NCBI GenBank assembly: GCA_026874595.1
Contig: CM049310.1
Coordinates: 8,432,001-8,496,000, forward strand
Reading direction: 5' to 3'
DNA: 64,000 nt
DNA from: Sipunculus nudus
Taxonomy: Eukaryota > Annelida > Sipuncula > Golfingiida > Sipunculidae
In this document: positions 37,295 through 49,388 of the stretch, one piece after another
Position numbering within the stretch: the stretch's first letter is position 1
How the letters are laid out: the number at the start of each line of letters is the position of its first letter
Position numbers and translations under genes: made by a program
Notes under the pieces: model-generated
The model's database searches: none
Seen by the model: only the letters and a program-made list of their open reading frames with translations
Told to the model about the DNA's origin: nothing

Positions 37295-39325
37295 TATTTT
37301 ACTGCTATCTGCCTATAGAATGATTAGCCTGCCTGGTCGTGACAGTCTGCATTTAATTAGCTTTATGATTGCTTGGCTGGAGGAAGTCCCTTTATATTGG
37401 TCTGTTTAAGGAGAAATCAAATTAAGTAACTAAAAAGAGTAAATGAACAATAAATTTAGTAAAAATTAAATACATTTTTAGCTCAGCTGACTATAAGTCA
37501 TCTGAGCTATAGTCGTGGTCCATTGTCCGTCGTCCGTCCGTCTGTCCGTCCGTCCGTCCGTCCGTCCGTCCGTACATGTGGCACGTTTTGAAACCGTAAG
37601 ACCTAGGAATCCAAAATTCAGCATAATGTTAGATGTCCCCAAGATCTCCTACCAAGCCGAAAACTGGGTCTTTGCGACTTCGTTCCTTTGAGAAATTAAG
37701 GAAAAACCTCAATTTTTTATTAAAATCCTATTTTCACACTTCAGGACTGCCTAATATCAAAAACCACTCATCTGTTTTTCCTCATATTTACCATAAATAA
37801 TCCTCTATATGGTTTCTATGTACATGCCAGAAATTGGGTCTGTATTATATAATTTAAAAAAGTTATGGGCCCAAACATAATGCATTTTGTAAATAATCAG
37901 GAAAAAAATTTGATCACTTAACACAAAACTTGTTAAAGCTAAGCACTTTTTTTCCAGTAATATAACTTTTATTAATCAAAATTAAATTGTATACCCAAAA
38001 TTTGATCAAAATCTTTTAAATTTTTTTAAATATTAGCAAAAATAAAAAATTGGTACCTTAAACTTTGCCAAACTTTGACCATGGCACGTTTTTTTCCTGT
38101 AACTGCTGTGGATTTAATTTTCAAAGCATGTTTTTGTTAGCATTTCAACTAATAACATTTAAAATTTGAAACCAGTTGATCAAAAACTGTAGATTTTATT
38201 CAAGTTTTCAAGCACCATGTCACATATTGTTTACATCAACCTAGTGTTATGCAGTTTTCTAGAGCTCAGCTCCCCAGCTTCAGCTCTAAGTTCCTTAAAT
38301 TAGGCATACAGTAAGATGTCTCCAAAATCCCCTACCATGCCAAGAATTTGGTCACCAGAACTTAATTCCTTCGAGATATTAATGAAAAACTTCATTTTTT
38401 CATTAAAAACCCTTTGTTACACTTCAGGACTGCCTAGTATCAAAACCACTGATCTGACTTTGATCATATATAATATACATATTTTTCTATACATTCGCTA
38501 TGCACATGCCAGAAATGATGTCAGTATTGCGTAATTGTTTTAAGTTATGTGCCCAAACAAAATTGACTTTGTAAAAAATCAGGAAAAATATTTACTCAGG
38601 TTTCATGAAAATTATTGAAGCTAGAGAATTTTTTTTAAGTATATAACTTTGTTTAATTAAGATTCAATTGTATACCCAAAATTAGATCTGTATTTTGTAA
38701 ATTTTATAAGTTATTAGCATAAACATAAAATCAGTACCTGAAATTTTACCCAACTTTGACCATGGCACTTTTTTCCCTCTGAGTACTGTTGATTTAATTT
38801 TCTCAGAATGTAAACATAAGTATTTAATGTGTTTAAATCTGAAATTTGAAACTGAAAGGTTGAAAATTAGGCTAGTTATTGAATTTTATCTTGAGGGTCT
38901 ATTGTAGTCACTTGCTTTGTTCCAGATGCAGGTAGGGCACTCCAGGTCACTGGAAGTCAGCTATGCCAGGGTTCCTGATTTGTTTCAGTCACTGGGGGAG
39001 ATCCCCTGGTGTGACAGGTGTACAATTGTTCTCATATCACACCCCCTCCCCCCCCCCCCATGAATATATAAATATACATTTTTATGCATGATGTGGTGTT
39101 ACATGACAAGATTGAGATTTATGATGATGCAATTTAGAATTATGAATCAACATTTATATTCAGAAATATATGTTATATTGGAAATGTATACAAATTAAAC
39201 TTAAAATAAAAAAATGAGGATCTAATACAAACATGTGTTCATTATTTTCGAGCCTCAGCAGAATTGGAGATCAGGCTTTGTTTGCCCTGAATGTTTATGC
39301 AAAAGTGTTGTTAATCCCATCTCTT

Positions 39326-39348
39326 CCCCCCCCCCCCCCCCCCCCCCC
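39326..39348. repeat. Poly-C/poly-G tract
   Basis: A 23-base run of C inside the family A interior. Equivalent shorter C runs occur at the same position in other copies, so length varies between copies. Long homopolymers are error-prone in assemblies. Confidence 0.9.
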
Positions 39349-40445
39349 GGCTGTCATTGATCCTTAGCACCTCACCGTCACCTGTGCACTGGGACATTAG
39401 TTATTATTGCAAATGTGTACAATTTTTTCAATTTGAAAGATAATTGGATAAGAAAAAATTAAGATCTAATATTGAAACATATTCTTGCCCCAGGAGAATG
39501 GAACATAAAGTGATCAGCTCTTGTCTGTCCATCATCTCTCAATTATCATTAAATATATATACTAATTATGAAATTTTTCCTTTAAGCACTGTTGAAATAA
39601 CTTTCATATGCTGTATGTGTATGGATTTAAGCCATTAAAGTCTGAAATTTGAAAGCAACTTATGTATTCAGATGTGTAATATTGCAGATGAAAAACTTTA
39701 AAATATTAAAATATATTATCAGCTTTGTTTGTCTAACAGTCTGTCTGTCCTTTTTTAAATATTATGTAATTGTGAATGGACTATTTAATCCTGTAAGTAT
39801 TGTTGAATTAAGTGGAAATCATATATGTATATACACTATGTTAATACAGAGATGTTGTAACTCCCATCATTCCAGCCCCCCCCCCCCCAACCACCACCAC
39901 CAGGTTCTTGCATCTGGGGACTGGAGACAGCAGTTATATTTCAACTGTATACATTTTATAAAATAAAAATACATATATTTAATAATATATATTATGTAAA
40001 ATAGATCCAATTGAGCAAATGTGTAAACTACTGAACTGTCAACAAACTATCAAAAAGCCAGCCAATGATCATGGTAATAATGTACATCTTATGTTCACAA
40101 ACTGCTCACATGCTTCAATTTTGACATTAGAGAATGCATGGTTTGGTCAAAATATTATTTGCAACAATTTCTCACTCATCAATACAAACCAATCATGTCA
40201 ACCAGCCATGGCATATATTACCTTTTCATCTTAGACTTGATCTCCATTATTATTTTAGATTTTTACCTTCAAGGCCAACTTCAGCTGAGCACAGTGACCC
40301 ATATTTATAGCACCATGTCTTGAATGTTTACATCAAGTCATTGGTTAACAGTGTTCCAGGCTGTTACATAACACCTTCACTCCTTGCCTACTGCTTCTGT
40401 GAGTGTCTGGGTCAGGCTGGGTCAGGCAGTAATTACCAGAGAGCC

Positions 40446-40516
40446 TTTCTCCTCTCTCTCTTTCCCTTTCTCTCTTTCTAGCTCTCTTTCTCTCTCTCTC
40501 TTTCTCTCTCTCTCAC
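40446..40516 (+). repeat. CT-rich microsatellite
   Basis: Imperfect (CT)n/(CCTT)n tract inside family A copy 3. Its reading frame is a serine/leucine repeat and not a gene. Confidence 0.9.
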
Positions 40517-42133
40517 CCCTATGCCTCCCTTCCTCCCTCCACCCCATTATGTTGACAGGTACTATAAACCTTATTTATTAGATATATATGTTGATGCAAT
40601 AAAGAAATGTGAATCAACTGAAATATTCACATATATATGTTATACTCTAAATGTATAGTTACATTTTCAAACCTGGAAAAAAATGATGTTATAAAAAAAG
40701 GAATTTATGTAAAAATTGTTCATAATTTCCTGGCTCAGAAGAATGGGAATTAAAATTATATGCTTTGTTTCTCTAGCTTTCTTGCCTGTTTTAAATATTT
40801 AATAATTATGAATAAACTTTTTTTTCCTGTAAGCTCTGATTAATTAAATTTCATATCCTGTACGTATATGCAAGGGTATTGTAACTCCCACCATCCCCTT
40901 CCCCCACCCCACTAAGTCCTTGCTCCTTCGCACTGTCAACAAAAGTGCTATTGCTATAGCATAAAATTTAATAATTTGAAGAAAATATATACAGAGAGAC
41001 AGAGGCGTTGTAACTCCCATCGTAATACCCCCCCCCCCCCTCCATCAAGTCCTTCCGCCTGTGGAGTGGGGATTTTATAGCAACTGTATACATATCATAA
41101 AATAGAAAAAACAGTTTAATTAAAGTTTAAATTTAAAAAATTGGATCTCATTAGACAAATGTGTAAAATGTTGAACTGTCAACAGCCTGTCAAAAAGGTA
41201 TCCAATGAAAGCGCAAGGTCAGACCTTAAAATATTATTTGCAACAATTTCTTCAATCATATCAACCAACCATAGCCTAGATTACCTCTTTCTCTCAGACT
41301 TTATCTACATTTCATAATATTTGAGATTTTAACCTTCCAGGTGTTTAAGTACTGTTGAATGCTCCCTCCCTCTCCCTCTATCTCCTTTTCTCTCTACATC
41401 CAACCCTCCTTGCTGCCCACACTGTTTCCTTCTCCGAACCCCATCCCAATGTCAGCCTCAGTAAACGAGAACAAGTTGAATCAGATATATTCATATTTTT
41501 ATATATTGTATAACTGTTTGTTGCCTATGTACGTGCCAGAAATTATGTCAATATTGTGTAATATGTAGATGTGGTGGGCATCAATATAATGTACCTTGTC
41601 AAGACCTAAGAGATAACATGTCATACAGTCACAATTCATAAATCCACTCTTCAGCATAGTTAATAATAACATTATATATGTCAAATTGAAATCTTGCGGA
41701 CTTCTATACACTATAGATCCTTCAACAAATAGCCTTTTCATCATTCTACCACTGCTGAGTGTACTGTCATTGCATTCATATTTGCTCAAATATATTGCTA
41801 TTTTCAACAGCTCCCAAATAAATAAAAAATAAACCACTATATTTACTTCATATTAATCCATCAGTCCGGTAATTTCATACATGATTTACTCGCATATTAC
41901 ATTATATTCCTTTATAATAGCCTAATAGGTCCATGATATTCATAAGGTTTGTTGACTAAATATAGTATCACAATGGTGATACATTTATAGTTCAATCATG
42001 ATCAGCTGAGCGCCGTGACCCATAGGTCCCTTGTTAAAAAATCAATTTGGTGTGAAGCTTCACTTAAGGAAGAACTCCATTTACCTTCATAAACATTAGT
42101 TTAATTCAAAATAGCTTCATGGTATAATTTAAT

Positions 42134-43777
42134 TGTATCCGCCAAATGGAACTTACACAAATTATCAGGTCACATGTGAAGTGGTGCCTAACCAAGTGAC
42201 CTTGACCTCTGACCTTTCCTCTCTGCCCAGCATCCGATTGTGCGTCTGTTTCCACCTATAAACCCACATATCTTGGGAACCGTTTGACCTATCAGGAAAA
42301 AAATTTTACACAAATGTAGCCCTGGGATAGCTTTATAACATACACAAAAAAAGGTGGCACCACCTGCAACCATGTTAGCACAGTGTCCATCTGTTCATCT
42401 GCCTTGGGTTAAAATCACTCATGTCTCTGCAGTGGTTTGACTAATTCACCTGAAATTAGTCTTATACATCATAGATAGCTTTCTTGATTTTATGACAGAT
42501 GGCGCCACCTACATTCACATTCACGCTGCAGACATTAATGCTCATATCTCAGGAACTGTTTGACCGATCAGGAAAAATTTTTTTACACAAATGTAGCCCT
42601 TGGATAGCTTTATAACATACATAAAAATGGTGGCGCCACCTGCAGCCATTTTTGCACAGCGTCCATCTGTTTGTCTGCCTTAGGTTAAAATCACTCATAT
42701 CTCTGCAGTGGTTTTACTAATTCACCTGAAATTCGGCATACGTATACATCATAGATAGCTTTCTTGATTTTATGACAGATGGCGCCACCTACATTTACGT
42801 TAAAGCTGCAGACATCCAGGCTCATATCTCAGGAACTGTTTGACCTATCAGGAAAAAAATTTTACACAAATGTAGCCCTGGGATAGCTTTATAACATACA
42901 CAAAAAAAGGTGGCACCACCTGCAACCATGTATGCACAGTGTCCATCTGTTCATCTGCCTTGGGTTAAAATCACTCATGTCTCTGAAGTGGTTTGACTAA
43001 TTCACCTGAAATTCGGCATACGTATACATCCTAGATAGCTTTCTTGATTTTATGACAGATGGCGCCACCTACCTTCATGTTCACGCTGCAGACACCCAAG
43101 CTCATATCTCAGGAACTGTTCGACCAATCAGGAAAAATTTTTTACACAAATGTAGCCCTTGGTTAGCTTTATAACATACACAAAAATGGTGGCCCCACCT
43201 GCAGCCATTTTCGCACAGCGTCCATCTGTTTGTCTGCCTCGGGTTGTAATCACTCATATCTCTGCAGTGGTTTGAACAAATTACCTGAAATTTGGCATGT
43301 GTATACATCCCGCATAGCTTTCTTGATTTTATGACAGGTGGCGCCACCTACATTCACATTCACGCTGCAGACATTAATGCTTATATCTCCGGACTCGTTT
43401 AACCAATCAGGAAAAAAAATTTACACAAATGTAGCCCTTGGATATCTTTATAACATACACAAAAATGGTGGCGCCACCTGCAGCCATTTTTGCACAGCGT
43501 CCATCTGTTTGTCTGCTGTGGGATAAAATCACTCATATCTCTGCAGTGGTTTGACTTTTCCACATAAAATTTTGCATGTGTATACATCTTGGATAGTTTC
43601 TCGTTCAAATAACAGGTGTTGCCACCTACAATCATGTTTATGTGGCAGAGATCCATTCTAATATGTAACACATGTAACTCTATTTCCCCTTGCCTCTAAA
43701 TTTATGCCTCACTTCACCTGTCCTCCCCTGATTTTGGCGGATACACATAGTCGCTTGTTGACCACCCGTATTCTAGT
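42134..43777 (+). mobile_element. Family C Helentron-like element, stand-alone full copy (1.64 kb)
   Basis: The 5' end GTATCCGCCAAA (42135-42146) is a perfect 12-bp inverse of TTTGGCGGATAC (43733-43744), which is followed by a TAGTCGCTTGTTGACCA hairpin region and CTAGT (43773-43777). Between them are about five units of roughly 280 bp. One palindrome series lies near 42350, 42629, 42908, 43188 and 43466 (CCACCTGC context), the other near 42495, 42776, 43057 and 43337 (CCACCTAC context). Recurrent minus-strand frames beginning MVAGGAT or MAPP come from this repeat. Confidence 0.75.
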
Positions 43778-44194
43778 TTGTAAATGTGACATCATCTCGG
43801 CAATTTTAAACATTCAAGGGTGTCATATTTTTCAAGGGGTTTACTTGACCTAACAGATTTCATCATTTTTTATTAAGGACTTTGGTGTGCAAGTGACAAT
43901 TTACTTTACCATCTGTGTGGATTTTACATAAAAATTAATTAAAAATACTTACTCTGCTAGAACCTGGTAACAGGCTGTTCTCTGTATTCTAGTTCACATA
44001 CAGGAAAATGGAAATGTCCCACCATTCATATGCAGATGAGGTTTGTCAGCCAAGTCATTGAAACACATCCTTTGTCTTGTTTCATGTATTCATTATGACT
44101 TAAATCCTGTTTATTGTCACATAATAGATATTGAATGTCCTTTGCATAAATACCTTTACTCATAACTAATTAACATTAATTAACGTGAATTTAA
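43778..44194. other. No gene recognised
   Basis: AT-rich spacer upstream of the LINE 3' end; contains several TTAATTAA-like words near 44168-44195. Confidence 0.4.
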
Positions 44195-45122
44195 TTAGCT
44201 TCAAATAGACAAAGCCTAAGAGTAAGTGACTTTAAAAAGCTGAAATGGTTGGATGTTTCACATAGGGTTGAATATTTAACACTGGGTCTAATGTATAATA
44301 TTCATGTTCATCATGCTCCGGCATACCTTAGTGATATGGAACCTGTTAGACATTGTTACAACACACGAAGAAGTAATCAAGCTTATGTTGTACCTCAAGT
44401 CAAAACTCAGGGTAAATATAGTTTTAAATTTAATGGAATAAAATTATGGAATGAATTGCCATCTAGTATTAAAACTTCAAACAGTATAATAAATAATCAA
44501 ATTATTTATGAAGAACTGCAAAGACTACTTATTTAGGAAAATGAAGGAACTGGAAAATGGAATTTTTATTACATAATTATTAATCATGGTCATTTTTATC
44601 TTTGAATCTCGTTACAGTATTTAATAGATGTAACTCACAGTTACATGGATGTCTTTGTCACTCTTAGTTTTTTTTTTTTTTTAGTTATTCTGTTATTATT
44701 TTTTTTTTAATTATGAACAATCAGTCGTTTTAAACTATACATGTAACTATTATTATCACTGTAATTTTTAAAATTTTGTAGTCAATAGTTTTTACATATA
44801 TGTAACTGACTGACATATGTACATGTATAAGTGTTCCATATTCGATAGTCTTAGTCAGCACTTTGAAATCAACTAATATGATAAATTATCTAAATTGTAT
44901 GCATGGTCTGCCATCTTGTTAAATGTGTTTCAAGGTCCACTATGGAAATAAGTATACCTCACAAACGTAAGGTTACTTTTTAGTGCTCCTTTTTCATGGC
45001 TTTTAACACTTGCAGATTTTTTTAATATAATTTTGATAGATATATGTATATTTTATATTTATCCATTTTATTGTGATCTGTATGTGTTTGTTGTTGTGAA
45101 TAAAATATATCAATCAATCAAT
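44195..45122 (+). mobile_element. 5'-truncated LINE 3' end with (CAAT)n terminus
   Basis: It holds the last 113 codons of a LINE polyprotein and about 590 bp of AT-rich 3' UTR, ending in TGAATAAAATATATCAATCA and a short CAAT tandem at 45110-45122. Short tandem 3' repeats instead of poly-A are typical of CR1/L2-like LINEs. No clear target-site duplication was found. Confidence 0.75.
44198..44536 (+). pseudogene. LINE reverse transcriptase C-terminus (fragment)
   Basis: The in-frame sequence runs SDFKKLKWLDVSHRVEYLTL, then 'HAPAYLSD', 'HCYNTRRSN', 'VPQVKTQGKYSFKFNGIKLW' and 'NELPSSIK', ending in TAG. The order KLKWL-RVEYLTL-APxYLSD-YNTR-(F)xFNGxKLWNxLP is the usual C-terminal block of L2/CR1-type LINE ORF2 proteins, after the polymerase domain. 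No ATG begins this frame; homology starts at or before 44198, consistent with 5' truncation during reverse transcription. The remaining frame is intact, but without the polymerase and endonuclease the copy is inactive. It differs clearly from the LINE at the left edge of the window. Confidence 0.8.
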
Positions 45123-47934
45123 ATTTATTTTGCATTCATGAATAGATACGAATACACCTGAAGAAATGGAAATTTAATAAAAGTCATATAACTGAACTGT
45201 TGACATTTCTGATTTTGAAGGTGGTCATGGTAAACTTAATAATGTTCATATTTGACCATGGCAGGCATTAGTACATAATTGGACTTAAATTTTATATAAT
45301 TTAGGCAGAAATTGTCCTGATTTATACGTCAGTAAATGACTGCACACTTTGCAGAATCGGATTCAGAATCGAGAGTATGACTCTGCTGGTTAGGGTTTGT
45401 TGGCTTGAATCATTATCTGCCACCCACAATGCACAGGGGCTTCTAAATACACCAGCAGTACAGGTATAAACGTAGTGAAGAGAGTAATTTAGTCCTTTCA
45501 GATATGTTGGGTAAGAATTATTTCAAGGCAGATTACATAAGCATGTGTGTTTATGTGATAAGGAACTCAAGGATAAGGTATAATATTTTGTAAGCATAAG
45601 CATGTAAAATGTAAACAGAACATGCTCACTGCCTAAGCAGAAGAGATTAATTTTGAGCAGAAATGACCTTTGGCAGAAGGGTGTAAATGACTGATGTCAT
45701 CATGGGGGTTGGAAAAGATCAAATCACCTGCAGTAGTCATCGGTGTGCAAGCCTGTAGAATCCAGGATTGGACATCTAAGCTGACATCTTTTATATTCCT
45801 CTAACAAGAAAATGTGTCAGACTTGCTGGCTGAAACACACACACACACAATAAAATAACTAAAGTCAAGCTGTATGTTTCAGTCAAGAGCCATGATGGAG
45901 AAGGCTGACATATAAAATTATATGAGAACGAAAAAAAAAACAATGAATTCATGACAGAGCAGCTTTGTAGTTTAATTCCATTCACAGTATTAGCTCCTGC
46001 AGAACAGGACAAGGCCTGGCCACAGACAATAAATTGGAAGGACCTATCACGTATAGTTGGCACTTAATGGAATTTCCATTTGTTCAGCTGGGTGGACAAA
46101 GGCACTGCTTTGCCTAAGACATGCATTTCCCGTGGATTTATGTGGCGTTGTGAGTGAGTGGTTGCAGGCAGGTCGTAAGGCTTTGACTTTGATCTGTTTG
46201 ATCATGTTCAAGTACTGCAATCTTAATATGAGCTTATTTCTTTGGAAAGGTTTACTAGTATATTGAATAAAAAGTTGTTTGTTACCCTTTGACCCATTTC
46301 TGACTGAAACATATTGGCAAACCAGCCTTTGGGGTTTTTTTTCTCTGGATCTGTCTGGCTTCCACTGGATGATGATGATGATGAACATTAATTGGTATTT
46401 CATATTGTTGATGCTCAGGTTTATCAAACATATTCAAGCTCCAAATGTTTGATAATACAATACACCCTGCCATTATCACCATAGATATTGCATAAGCTGA
46501 ACTTGTTTCTTTGGAGAAAACATTATACCTAATTATTTTTCTTTAAAATAGAGGGGTTGTGTGTTTTTTCACTATGCACTGTGGGTAACCACATCTGTGC
46601 AGTAAGGTCAGTCCCACAGGATAACAGGATTTGATGATAAATTTTAAACAACAGTAAATTATTTTTATTTTGGCCAATATCATTTAACTCATTTTTGGAA
46701 AAGATCAAAGGGACATATTCAGGAGCATCATTATTTCTATTTTTTCACACTCTCTGTTCACTTTTGCTTTATACAAAAGTTTCCAAGCAAAAGCTCCAGC
46801 ATGCAGTCTCAGTAACTCCCTTTTAGCCGGTAAACACATTGATATGGTTTTGTGTGTAAGTAAACACCGTCCACGTGTGTCTGTCTACAATAACAGACCG
46901 GAGTGTGACCAGAGGTGTGATTTTGAGTATGCTTGACAGATCCCAACCAAAGGGTAGTCCAAAGTAGTCCATGCATTGACCTTCATGTCCCCTGATATAT
47001 CTCTGCTGGATGGACATTGCGAATATAAATTCTATGTAAATTCATTGTAGAACCTGCCACAATAGCTTTGTATGATAGGTCGTTCCGGGGGCCTCAGTGG
47101 AAATGACATGAATAGCACAGGCCGTGTATCTGGTCCCAGGTTTGAGTCACTGCAACATGTGATGTTTCAGCCATCTGGAACATGTATTACATTTTGGCGG
47201 CCATGCACTGTTTATGTTGATGCCTGTAATTGCGCCTGGTCAACTGTTTTTAAAATCTTATACATGAGTAAGCCAACAGTTTCAGGGCAATATTTTTGCA
47301 GGTACCAATTTATTTAAAAGAGAACACGCTGTTTTTTGTGTTAATTCAGCATACTCTGTAAGTGATTAGGCCCCTTGAAAAATATGTATTTCTGGATTTA
47401 CAGTTCATCAACATCAAACTTGCACGAACCAATTACAACAGGTCACAAGCTGTCTGTGCTCTGAGCTTGGCCAAGAGAAACACATGGAAACTACATGCCT
47501 GCACAAGATGCCAATTGTACAGTTCATTGTCATTTTCAGTGTCATTATCATCACACCGTATGCTGGTCTTATCAGATCATGCCCATATCAGATCATGCCT
47601 AACACATCAGGTAGACTGATAATTTTAGAGTATCACCCATTGAGGTTTATATACCTATTGAGATTGTATCACTAAATTGCTGATGGACTCATATTGACAT
47701 TCGGTCTCTGTCAGTCTGTTGCCATGATGAATATCAATATTAGAGTAATTTTTACTTAACTGACCTCTTTCTCATTCCCTCATCTCTGCTTGTCTTTCTG
47801 TTTGTCTAGCTGCCTGACTGTTTGTCTGCCTAGTTGATACCTTTATGTGTACAGGCTCTCTCAAAAGAGGAATTGATGGATTCCAATGATTTTGATTGCT
47901 GAATTTTTGTTTTGAATATGCATTATGTGCTGCT
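45123..47934. other. No gene recognised; one interspersed-repeat fragment
   Basis: AT-rich, largely unique-looking. A short (AC)n lies at 45837-45849. Segment 46955-47078 (GTCCATGCATTGACCTTCAT, GATATATCTCTGCTG, TTGTAGAACCTG) matches 49698-49805 and is an otherwise unclassified interspersed repeat. Open frames in 45791-46482 and 47072-47675 show no recognisable domains. Confidence 0.4.
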
Positions 47935-48025
47935 ACTAAAATGAAACCTGTCTAATCAGGACAGTCAAGGGATTGACACATTTTGTCCTTAATAGCAAGG
48001 TGTCCTTATAAGACAGGTTAGCTTT
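47935..48025 (+). mobile_element. pogo/Tigger-like terminus, degraded
   Basis: The sequence AAATGAAACCTGTCTAATC, then GGACAGTCAAGGGA, GTCCTTAATAGCAAGGTGTC and TTATAAGACAGGTTAGC has the layout of a Tigger-like end, in which a GAAACC end is followed by an inverted pair (CCTGTCT...AGACAGG). The CAGT terminal bases are mutated and no second end was found. Confidence 0.45.
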
Positions 48026-48391
48026 AATCTGTCACAGTTAAAAAAATTATGTTTCAAAAAATATATTTTTTTACAAGATAACATGTCATGTATAAATTAA
48101 TATATTTAATTAGTTGTTTTAGAACCCAAAGGAAACAAGAAAATATGTTTACATTGTTACATGAATGTATCAAATGTAGACGTCTAATGGAAGGTTAATT
48201 GAAATCAGGATTCGGCTGTATTTTGCTGTATCCCAGTTAACCCATATTTCAAATATCTGTAAGGGCTTATTTTCTTAAGGGAGGAGTTCCTTGTGAGGAG
48301 GAATTTAACACATTCTCCTTTTGGGAATGAAAACTTGGTGCCAGTTCATGAATGTAAAGCAGATAAAGCTGGTAAAATAAATTAACAGAGA

Positions 48392-48670
48392 AATGGCTCA
48401 GTTTAAAGGCTGGCCCAGTTTAAATTGGGTCCACTACAGGATTGTAATTTGGACCAGTCCAGATGTAAATTCTTATCTGGGCTGGCCCAGTTTAAAATCA
48501 GTCCAGACCAGACTTCAATCCTTAAGACTTAACCAGAGGATTGTAATTTGGGCTGGCCTAGATCAAAATTTTAATCTTGGCTGGCCCATTTTAAAACTGG
48601 TTTGGCCCAGATTGAAATTTTGATCTGGGCCAGTCCAGTTTAAACTTGACCAAATTCTAATCTAGTCAGT
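48392..48670. repeat. Degenerate GGCCCAGTTTAAA repeat
   Basis: About seven loosely related units of some 35-45 bp, each with CTGG(C/A)C(C/T)AG followed by TTTAAA or an ATTGTAAT-type spacer. Some units are inverted (CTGGGCCAG), so hairpins are possible. The frame through it is a low-complexity W/L-rich reading and not a gene. Confidence 0.6.
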
Positions 48671-48849
48671 TTCAAGCCTGGTTGAGTTTTTACTCTTCTG
48701 AATGAGGAATTCCTTATCTGATGAATATCCACACCTGCATAACAATACACCACATTGTTGACACAGTTAAATGTGCACTTTAATCATTCTAACCCTGGTG
48801 GTACAATACAAAATCTAAAATAGCCTAGAATAAGAATGAATCAAATACA

Positions 48850-49388
48850 GAAAATTATAACATTCATCTAGTTTATGCACCACCTGGGGAGGGGGGAGGG
48901 GCGGGGAAGTGCAGGACAGAGGGGAAGCCTGCTAATAGTGGCCAAGCTAAGCCAAGGCAAGCTGCCTGAGTGGGTGTTACATAACACAAGTTAAGGTTGT
49001 ACTACTAGGTGGGCTTGATGTGTACAACACTTGACATGGTGTATGAAAACTTGAATAAAAGCTACTCTTTTCAATCAATTCCTTTGCCGTTGCTAAAGTT
49101 GGACAAAATTTAAGGTATCAATATTTTATTTATGCTTATAACTTAAAAAATTGGCAAATTTCAGATCTTATTTTGGGTAAACAATTGAATCTTGTTTAAA
49201 AAAAATTATATCCCTGAAAAAAAAGTCTCCAGCTTCAGCAATTTTCATGTTAAGTGAGTAAATATATTTTTTGATTTTTTAAAAATTGCATCATGTTTGG
49301 GCCAATTACTTAAAACAATTCGCAAAACTGACCTAATTTTTGGTATGTTAATAGAAAATGTATGGAAGAATATGCATACTAAATATTA
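48850..49388 (-). mobile_element. Family A interior fragment, minus strand
   Basis: This is the complement of 6070-6650 in copy 1: the segment with TAGTTTATGCACCACCTGGG through CTACTAGGTGGGC matches the complement of 6480-6630, and AAGTTGGACAAAATTTAAGG matches the complement of 6334-6353. It lacks both element ends. Confidence 0.6.

Larger units (their letters stand above)
37480..42034 (+). mobile_element. Family A Helentron-like element, copy 3 (long, internally duplicated)
   Basis: The 5' terminus AGCTCAGCTGAC, its hairpin partner and a long GTCC microsatellite (37525-37573) open the element. The 680-bp unit is present twice (37630 and 38310). At 40281-40300 a family A 3' end appears (TCAGCTGAGCACAGTGACCC) but stops inside the hairpin, and the sequence then continues through another 1.7 kb of family A 3'-interior to a second complete end at 42002-42034. 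The 41410-42034 segment matches 7590-8212 of copy 1. It looks like an end-bypass or tandem fusion of two copies. Confidence 0.65.

Noticed and set aside
40384-40581. Serine/leucine-rich open frame
   Set aside because: It is a translation of a CT microsatellite inside family A.
42188-43671. Recurrent minus-strand proteins starting MVAGGAT/MAPP with 'CVCYKA...GLHLCK', also found at 32743-33180 and 2855-3134
   Set aside because: They are translations of the 280-bp family C array in whichever frame stays open; copies carry stops and shifts, and there is no start or splice context.
48393-48623. W/L-rich open frame as a small protein
   Set aside because: It reads through the degenerate GGCCCAGTTTAAA repeat; the periodicity comes from DNA repetition.
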